Assembly: GCA_003220345.1 (NCBI GenBank)
Contig: QHSC01000092.1
Coordinates: 1-64,000 of the forward strand
Direction of reading: 5' to 3'
From: Candidatus Rokuibacteriota bacterium
GTDB lineage: Bacteria > Methylomirabilota > Methylomirabilia > Rokubacteriales > CSP1-6
Length of the DNA stretch: 64,000 bases
Part shown: positions 49,241 to 55,326 of the stretch, in pieces
How the letters are laid out: each line of letters begins with the position of its first letter
Numbering within the stretch: position 1 is the stretch's first letter
Notes under the pieces: generated by a model
Told to the model about the DNA's origin: nothing
The model's input: only the letters and a program-made list of their open reading frames with translations
Databases searched by the model: none
Translations under genes and position numbers: made by a program

Positions 49241-49731
49241 GCCAGATCCTCGCCGCTGATGAGCAGGACGTAGGGGCTCGCGGACTCGGCGGCCGCCTCC
49301 ACGCCCTGCCTGACCTGGGCGGCGAGATCGCGCCCACGATCGACGACGGCATACCGGAGTCGCCAGGCCTGGAGCGTGGCCTCCGTCACGCGGCCCTTGG
49401 GCTCGTGATAGTAGATGGGGTCGCGCGAGTCGCCGCGGAAGGAGACGAGAAAGAAGCAGGGGAGACGGTAGAGCTCCACGAGGCCCGCGAGGATGCCGCC
49501 GCAATTCAAGAGGCCGGCGTTCTGGATGAGCACGGCGCCGCGCCCACCCGCCAGGTTCGCCCCGCAGGCGACGGCCACCGCTTCCTCCTCGCGGGCCACA
49601 TCCACCACGCGGATGGCGGACGAGCGGCGCACCTCCTCCACGAGCTTGCCGATCCAGGTGTCCGGCACCGAGGCCGCGATGGTCACGCCCGCGCTCTCGA
49701 GGCCGGCGACGATCTGGCGCGCTCCGGTCAT
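49237..49731 (-). CDS. TPP-dependent decarboxylase alpha-type (Pyr domain) subunit
   Basis: VTIAASVPDTWIGKLVEEV...VDVAREEEAVAVACGANLAGGRGAVLIQNAGLLNCGGILAGLVELYRLPCFFLVSFRG. Overlaps the downstream gene by GTGA. Confidence 0.82.
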   Translation of the reverse strand: MTGARQIVAGLESAGVTIAASVPDTWIGKLVEEVRRSSAIRVVDVAREEEAVAVACGANLAGGRGAVLIQNAGLLNCGGILAGLVELYRLPCFFLVSFRGDSRDPIYYHEPKGRVTEATLQAWRLRYAVVDRGRDLAAQVRQGVEAAAESASPYVLLISGEDLA

Positions 49732-49732
49732 G

Positions 49733-49965
49733 TCAGCTTCGTGGCCCGGATGCTGTCGCCGCTCGCGGCGTGAGAGACATGAAGGCCTCCGCGGGCAGAT
49801 GCAGGAGGAGCGTCCGCCCCGGCACGAGGCCGGGAGGCGCGGGCTCGGGGACAAAGGCCAAGAGCCGCCGGCCTCCGACGATCTCCGCCGTCACCTCGGT
49901 CTGCAGCCCCCGGTAGGTAACGCCGACGATGCGCGCCGTGGCATTCCTCCTGTAGGTGGGAAAAC
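49733..49965 (-). pseudogene. Remnant of a TOBE_2-type C-terminal domain (PotA/UgpC/MalK-like ABC ATPase)
   Basis: Minus-strand frame ending at 49733 reads NATARIVGVTYRGLQTEVTAEIVGGRRLLAFVPEPAPPGLVPGRTLLLHLPAEAFMSLTPRAATASGPRS*; no nucleotide-binding domain or good start upstream. Confidence 0.55.
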
Positions 49966-50061
49966 TCGCGGCTATCCTAGTGCAATCGGTCGTCGCACGT
50001 CCAGCGGAGCTGCCCCCTGATCCACTCAGCCCTCGCCTCGCGGCGCAAATATCTCCTCACC

Positions 50062-50090
50062 TTGACACTGCGCGAGAGGCCGTGTTACTC
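50062..50090 (+). promoter_or_regulatory. Candidate promoter TTGACA-N17-TTACTC positioned for leaderless transcription of the LivGF fusion
   Basis: -35 at 50062-50067, -10-like at 50085-50090, ATG at 50098; no Shine-Dalgarno before the ATG. Confidence 0.4.
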
Positions 50091-50097
50091 ACCCGCA

Positions 50098-51471
50098 ATG
50101 GACGACGGCGTTCTGCTGCGTACCGAAGGGCTGTGTCGCAACTTCGGCAGCCTCGCCGCCGTGCAGGACGTCACCCTCACCGTTCGCGCGGGCGAGCTTC
50201 GCTCGATCATCGGCCCCAACGGGGCGGGGAAGACGACGCTGTTTCGCCTGATCTCGGGCGAGATGTCGCCGAGCTCGGGCCGCATCCAGTTCAAAGGCCG
50301 GGAGATCGCGGGGCTGCCGCAGCACACGGTGGCCAGGCTCGGCATCGCCAAGTCCTACCAGATCACCAATATCTTTCCGCATCTCAGCGTGCTCGAGAAC
50401 GTGCGCGTGGCCGCGCAGGGGTATGCGCACGCCTTCGACTTCTGGTCGCGAGCCGACCGTCTGAGCGCGGCGCGGGAGCGCGCCCGGGTCGTCCTCGATT
50501 CGGTGGGCCTCGGCGAGAAGACCGAGCGCGTGGCCGCCTTTCTCTCCCATGGCGAGAAGCGTCACCTCGAGATCGCCATCGCCCTCGCGCCCGAGCCGAC
50601 CCTGCTCCTCCTCGACGAGCCGACGGCGGGCATGAGCCCCGAGGAGACGGACTCGACCATGGTGCTCATCCGCGCCCTCGCCAAGGGGCGGACCATCCTC
50701 GTCGTCGAGCACAAGATGAAGCTCGTGATGGGCATTTCCGACCGCATCACGGTCCTGCATCAGGGCCAGGTCCTGGCCGAGGGCACCCCCGAAGAGATCC
50801 GGAACAGCGCCCACATCCTTCAGGGCGTCTCGCTGACTCTCGAGCCTAGCGAGGTGGTCGCGCTCATCGGGCGCAACGGAGCGGGGAAGACCACGACGCT
50901 CCGGACGATCATGGGCATCGCCAAGCCCACCCGAGGCTCCATCCGGTTTCGCGGCGAGGACATCACGCACCGGGAGCCCCACGAGGTGGCCCGGCGCGGC
51001 ATCGCGTGGATCCCCGAGGAGCGCCGCGTGCTGCCCAACCTGACCGTGCTGCAGAATCTCCAGCTCGGGATGCTCGGGGCGAGGACGCAGGACCAGGACG
51101 CGGTGGTCGAGACCGCCTTCGACTATTTCCCGAGGCTCCGCGAGCGCAAGAATCAGCCCGGCCGGCTTCTTTCCGGCGGCGAGCAGCAGATGCTCGCCAT
51201 TGCGCGGGGGCTGGTGGCCCGACCCGAGCTGATGCTGGTGGACGAGCCGACGGAAGGCCTCGCCCCCCTGCTCGTCGAGAGCCTCACGGAGATCCTGGGC
51301 TCCATCAACAAGAGCGGCACGTCCATCCTGCTCGTCGAGCAGACGCTCGACGTCGCTCTCTCCCTCGCGCATCGCCTCTACGTGATGGACCAGGGCCAGG
51401 TGCAGTTCACGGGAACTCCTGACGAGCTCCGCAGGAATCCCGCCGTGCAGCAGCGCTTCCTCGGCGTTTAG
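50098..51471 (+). CDS. Fused LivG-LivF ABC ATPase (two nucleotide-binding domains in one ORF)
   Basis: First NBD SIIGPNGAGKTTLFRLISGEM...YQITNIFPHLSVLENV...LLDEPTAGMSPEETDS; second NBD ALIGRNGAGKTTTLRTIMGIAKP...LLSGGEQQMLAIARGLVARPELMLVDEPTEGLAP. Confidence 0.92.
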   Translation: MDDGVLLRTEGLCRNFGSLAAVQDVTLTVRAGELRSIIGPNGAGKTTLFRLISGEMSPSSGRIQFKGREIAGLPQHTVARLGIAKSYQITNIFPHLSVLENVRVAAQGYAHAFDFWSRADRLSAARERARVVLDSVGLGEKTERVAAFLSHGEKRHLEIAIALAPEPTLLLLDEPTAGMSPEETDSTMVLIRALAKGRTILVVEHKMKLVMGISDRITVLHQGQVLAEGTPEEIRNSAHILQGVSLTLEPSEVVALIGRNGAGKTTTLRTIMGIAKPTRGSIRFRGEDITHREPHEVARRGIAWIPEERRVLPNLTVLQNLQLGMLGARTQDQDAVVETAFDYFPRLRERKNQPGRLLSGGEQQMLAIARGLVARPELMLVDEPTEGLAPLLVESLTEILGSINKSGTSILLVEQTLDVALSLAHRLYVMDQGQVQFTGTPDELRRNPAVQQRFLGV

Positions 51472-51586
51472 CAGGCGGCGGATAAAGTCCCATCTGTTTC
51501 GTTGTCGCCCTCGGCTGCACGCTCAACGCACAGAGAGCACGCCTCGCGTGTGGATCAACTCGGGCCGCGGTGAGGATGAGCACGGC

Positions 51587-52042
51587 TCAGCCCATGGAGG
51601 CCACGGGCTTGCGCGACTTGGTGATGCAGCGGCAGGTGCCGATCTGATGCAGCTCGATCATGTTACCGAAGGGGTCGTGCATGAAGATCTGCTGGGACTC
51701 GGGTCCGACCACCCCGCGCGTGACCCAGAAGCTCGTGCCGAGCCGCTCCAGCTCCTGCTTCGCCTCCTGGATGTCCGGCACGGCGAGGGCCACGTGAGGG
51801 TGCGAGGGATCCTTGCCCGGGCCCTCCGCGAACTTCGACTGGCCGTCCACGCCCATGAGATGGATCTGCGCGGTGCCTCCCACGTCCATCCAGTAGCCGT
51901 CGATGGTCGGGATGTGCGGCCGGCCCGGATCGGGATCGAGCCCGAGCACGTCGTGATAGAAGGAGAGCGCCTTCTTGATGTCGGGCTCCGACGGACCGAT
52001 GCGGATGCCGTGGTGGTGGAGCTCAAGCACTTTGATGGCCAT
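51587..52042 (-). CDS. VOC family (glyoxalase/dioxygenase superfamily) protein
   Basis: LELHHHGIRIGPSEPDIKKALSFYHDVLGLDPDPGRP...PHVALAVPDIQEAKQELERLG...IFMHDPFGNMIELHQI. Confidence 0.92.
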   Translation of the reverse strand: MAIKVLELHHHGIRIGPSEPDIKKALSFYHDVLGLDPDPGRPHIPTIDGYWMDVGGTAQIHLMGVDGQSKFAEGPGKDPSHPHVALAVPDIQEAKQELERLGTSFWVTRGVVGPESQQIFMHDPFGNMIELHQIGTCRCITKSRKPVASMG

Positions 52043-52997
52043 GGCGACCTCCCGTGAGCGTGCCCCAGATGCCCCTGGGCAGAAAGAGGACGAACGTCAT
52101 GAAGATGAGCCCGATGGCGATCGGCCAGCGCTCGGTGAATGCGCTCAGCCGGTCTTCCAGCAGCAGGAAGGTGCCGGCGCCGACGAAGGGGCCGAAGAAC
52201 GTGCCCGCGCCGCCGAGGAGCGTCATGATCACCACCTGCCCCGACGTGACCCAGTAGAGAGATTCGACGGGCACGACAGCCAGGCGGAGGGCGTCGAGCG
52301 CGCCCGCGAGGCCCGCGAAGAGCGCGGAAAAGACGAAGGACAGGTGCTTGATCCGCCGGACGTCATAGCCGCACGCCGCCGCGCGGTCGCCGTTCTCACG
52401 GATCGCCCGGAGCACGGAGCCGAAGGGCGAGTCGAGGATCCGCTTGAGCCCGGCAACGGAGAGACACACCAGCGCGAAAGCGAAGTAGTAAAAGGCGAGC
52501 GGGCTTTCGATGCTGATCTTCCAGCCGAAGAGGTTCACCGGCAGCTGCGGAATGCCGCGCAGTCCATCGTCGCCGCCCGTGATGTCGGCCAGGTGGAAGG
52601 CGATGAAGTACAGGAGCTGGGCGAAGGCCAGCGTGAGCATGGCGAAGTAGATGCCGCGGCGCCTCAGACAGAAGAAACCGATGGCCGCGCCGCCCAGGAC
52701 GGCGAGGAGCGGCCCCGCCGCGAGCCCCAGCCAGAGCGAGCCCAGCTTGAGCTTGGCAAGCGCGATGCCCGTGCCGTAGGCGCCGAGGCCGTAGTAGGCG
52801 GCGTGGCCGAAGGACAGGAGTCCCGTATAGCCGTAGAGGAGATTGAAGCCCAGCGCGAACAGGCCGAAGATCAGCACCTGCGAGGCAAGCGCCTTGTAGG
52901 GGACCAGGAACGGGAAGACGGCGAAGAAGACAGCGAACGCCCCCACCGGATGGCGGCCCAGCCATCGAGCGACAGCGGCCGCGCCGGGCACCCTCAC
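52023..52997 (-). CDS. livM: Branched-chain amino acid-type ABC transporter permease (LivM)
   Basis: GFNLLYGYTGLLSFGHAAYYGLGAYGTGIAL; AIRENGDRAAACGYDVRRIKHLSFVFSALFAGLAGAL. GTG start at 52997 overlaps the LivH stop. Confidence 0.92.
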   Translation of the reverse strand: MRVPGAAAVARWLGRHPVGAFAVFFAVFPFLVPYKALASQVLIFGLFALGFNLLYGYTGLLSFGHAAYYGLGAYGTGIALAKLKLGSLWLGLAAGPLLAVLGGAAIGFFCLRRRGIYFAMLTLAFAQLLYFIAFHLADITGGDDGLRGIPQLPVNLFGWKISIESPLAFYYFAFALVCLSVAGLKRILDSPFGSVLRAIRENGDRAAACGYDVRRIKHLSFVFSALFAGLAGALDALRLAVVPVESLYWVTSGQVVIMTLLGGAGTFFGPFVGAGTFLLLEDRLSAFTERWPIAIGLIFMTFVLFLPRGIWGTLTGGRHGHQSA

Positions 52998-53875
52998 TCC
53001 ATGAGCCCGGCCTCGCCGAAGAAACCGCTGGGCCGGACGAGGAGGACCAGCGCCATCACGACGAAGACCATGATCTCGGCGAGCTTGGGCGCGAAGAAGG
53101 TGGTGATGCCCACCACCTGCCCCATCATGATCCCGGCCACCACCGCGCCGAGCAGGCTGCCCATCCCGCCCACCACGACGACCACGAACGACTCGATGAC
53201 CATGGTGACGCCCATCTCCGCGTAGGCGCCCCGCATGGGGCCGGCGAGCGCTCCCGCGAGACCGGCCAAGGCGCACCCGATGCCGAAGACGAGCAGCCAG
53301 ATGCGGTTGAGATCGATGCCGAGAGCGCGGACCATGAGCGGGTCGCGCGAGCCCGCGCGGATGACGAGGCCGACATTGGTCCGCGTGAGGAAGGCCCAGA
53401 GGGCGAGCAGCACGACCACGGTGACTGCGATGACGAAGAGGCGATACGCGGGGAACGCCATGAAGCCCAGGTTGACGGCCCCCCCCAGCTCACGGGGGGG
53501 ATCGAGGGTGAGCCCGATCTTTCCCCAGATGAGCTTGGCCGTCTCGATGAGCACGAGCGAGAGTCCGAAAGTGAGGAGGAGCGGATCGTCCGGGCCCCGC
53601 CCGTAGAGCCTCCGGATGAGGAAGCGCTCGACGAGGAGCCCGAACGTCCCCACCATGAGCGGCGCCACCAGCAGGGCCACCCAGAAGTTGCGCGTGAAGC
53701 CCAGGAGGAACACGGTGCAGTAGGCGCCCAGCATGTAGAGCGCCCCGTGGGCGAAGTTCACCACGGTCATGAGCCCGAAGATCAGCGACAGGCCGATGGC
53801 GAGCAGCACGAAGATCATTCCCAGCACCAGGCCCGTAAAGATCTGGGGCAGGACCGCAGCGAGCGAGACTTCCAT
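52994..53875 (-). CDS. livH: Branched-chain amino acid-type ABC transporter permease (LivH)
   Basis: GLVLGMIFVLLAIGLSLIFGLMTVVNFAHGALYMLGAY; IESFVVVVVGGMGSLLGAVVAG. Confidence 0.94.
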   Translation of the reverse strand: MEVSLAAVLPQIFTGLVLGMIFVLLAIGLSLIFGLMTVVNFAHGALYMLGAYCTVFLLGFTRNFWVALLVAPLMVGTFGLLVERFLIRRLYGRGPDDPLLLTFGLSLVLIETAKLIWGKIGLTLDPPRELGGAVNLGFMAFPAYRLFVIAVTVVVLLALWAFLTRTNVGLVIRAGSRDPLMVRALGIDLNRIWLLVFGIGCALAGLAGALAGPMRGAYAEMGVTMVIESFVVVVVGGMGSLLGAVVAGIMMGQVVGITTFFAPKLAEIMVFVVMALVLLVRPSGFFGEAGLME

Positions 53876-53881
53876 CAGGAC

Positions 53882-55099
53882 CTAGACGAACCCCTTCTCG
53901 GCGCAGGTCCGGTCGTTCTTCTCGTCCGCAGTCACCTTCGCGACCATGTCCATCAGCCCCCACTCGCCCTTGGTCTTGCCGGGGCCGCGCCCCTTGACGA
54001 TCCACATGTCCTGCATTGCCTTGTTGTCACAGGTCCGCCACCACTGCTTGCCCTTGAAGTGGTCGTAGACGGGGCTCTTCCGGAGCGCGTTCGCGACGGC
54101 TTCCGAGTCGGTCGACTTGGCCAGCTCGACTCCGCGCGCGACCTCGAGCACCCCCGAGTAGGAGTACGCGCCGTAGTCGCCGGGCGGCATGTTGAACTTC
54201 TTCATGGACGCCTCGACGAACTTCCGCGCGGAGGGGATCGTGTCCTGGAGCTCCCAGTACCAGTTGATCGAGCCGTAGACGTCCGAGTAGAGCTCCGGGC
54301 CACCTTCCTTCAGGTAAGAGATCCACAGGAGCGGCTGGGCGAGCTTCATGGACTTGTCCATGCCGAAGCTCCGCGCCTGCTTGAGGAAGGCGATATTGTC
54401 CGCGCCGGGCGTCACCGACATGAGCACCTCGGGCTTGGCCGCCTGGATCTTGGGAAGGTGAGCGGAGAACTCGGCGCTCCCGAGCGGGTACGGAGTGGCG
54501 CCGAGGAGGGTGCCGCCGTTTTTCTGAAGCGTGTCCTGGAGGACCGCGTTGTTCTGCTTGCCCCAGGCATAGTCGGCGTAGATGATCCACCACTTTTTGC
54601 CGAGGTTCTGGGCCGTCCAGGTGCCCATCACGCGGGAGGTGATGGTGGGGTTGAGGGCCTCGTGGAAGGTGATGGGGCTGGTATCGGGCTTGGCGCTGAT
54701 CTCGTCGGACTGGCTGGTGGAGATGAAGAGAACTTTGGACTTCTTGGTCTGCTCGTTGATCGCCATCTGGACGTGCGCGGCGAGCCCGCCCACGATGAAC
54801 AGGCACTTCTCGTTTTCGATGAGCTCCTTCGTGCGCTGGGCGCCCACCGCCGGCTTGAGCTGGTCGTCGCGGAAGAGCACCTCGACCTTGCGGCTCATGA
54901 CGCCGCCCTTTGCGTTGAGCTCGTCCACGGCGAGCTGCGCACCTCGCTGCATGTCCGCGGCCAGGGCCGCGAAGGGCCCGGTCAGAGGGAGCGGGCAGCC
55001 GATGCGGATCGGGTCGCCGCCCTGCGCGCGAAGGACAGCCGGGAAAGCGGCGGTGGCGACAGCCGCGGAAGTGCCTGCAAGGAATGAGCGCCGGTTCAT
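53882..55099 (-). CDS. Branched-chain amino acid-type ABC transporter substrate-binding protein, Tat-like signal
   Basis: MNRRSFLAGTSAAVATAAFPAVLRAQGGDPIRIGCPLPLTGPFAALAADMQRGAQLAVDELNAKGG. Confidence 0.93.
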   Translation of the reverse strand: MNRRSFLAGTSAAVATAAFPAVLRAQGGDPIRIGCPLPLTGPFAALAADMQRGAQLAVDELNAKGGVMSRKVEVLFRDDQLKPAVGAQRTKELIENEKCLFIVGGLAAHVQMAINEQTKKSKVLFISTSQSDEISAKPDTSPITFHEALNPTITSRVMGTWTAQNLGKKWWIIYADYAWGKQNNAVLQDTLQKNGGTLLGATPYPLGSAEFSAHLPKIQAAKPEVLMSVTPGADNIAFLKQARSFGMDKSMKLAQPLLWISYLKEGGPELYSDVYGSINWYWELQDTIPSARKFVEASMKKFNMPPGDYGAYSYSGVLEVARGVELAKSTDSEAVANALRKSPVYDHFKGKQWWRTCDNKAMQDMWIVKGRGPGKTKGEWGLMDMVAKVTADEKNDRTCAEKGFV

Positions 55100-55180
55100 G
55101 GAAAGCCTCCTCAGCCTTGAGGGGAACGCCGATCTTGAATGCGCGCCATGATAGGAGACAGCCCCCAGGCCTGTCAAACC

Positions 55181-55309
55181 GGGGTCAGGTCTTGCAATCC
55201 CACACAGCAGGTCAAACCGGCAAACCGGGGTCAGGTCTCACAATCCTACATCGACGTCGCGAGGGGGCTGGAGCGGGCTGGCGGATGTTGGATTGTGAGA
55301 CCTGACCCC
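55181..55309. repeat. Palindromic GGGGTCAGGTCTCACA element, copy 2, with an extra solitary left arm
   Basis: Solitary arm ggggtcaggtcttgcaatcc (55181-55200); full palindrome ggggtcaggtctcacaatcctacatc (55227-55252) / gatgttggattgtgagacctgacccc (55284-55309). Confidence 0.9.
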
Positions 55310-55326
55310 GACTAGGCGTCCCCCGA

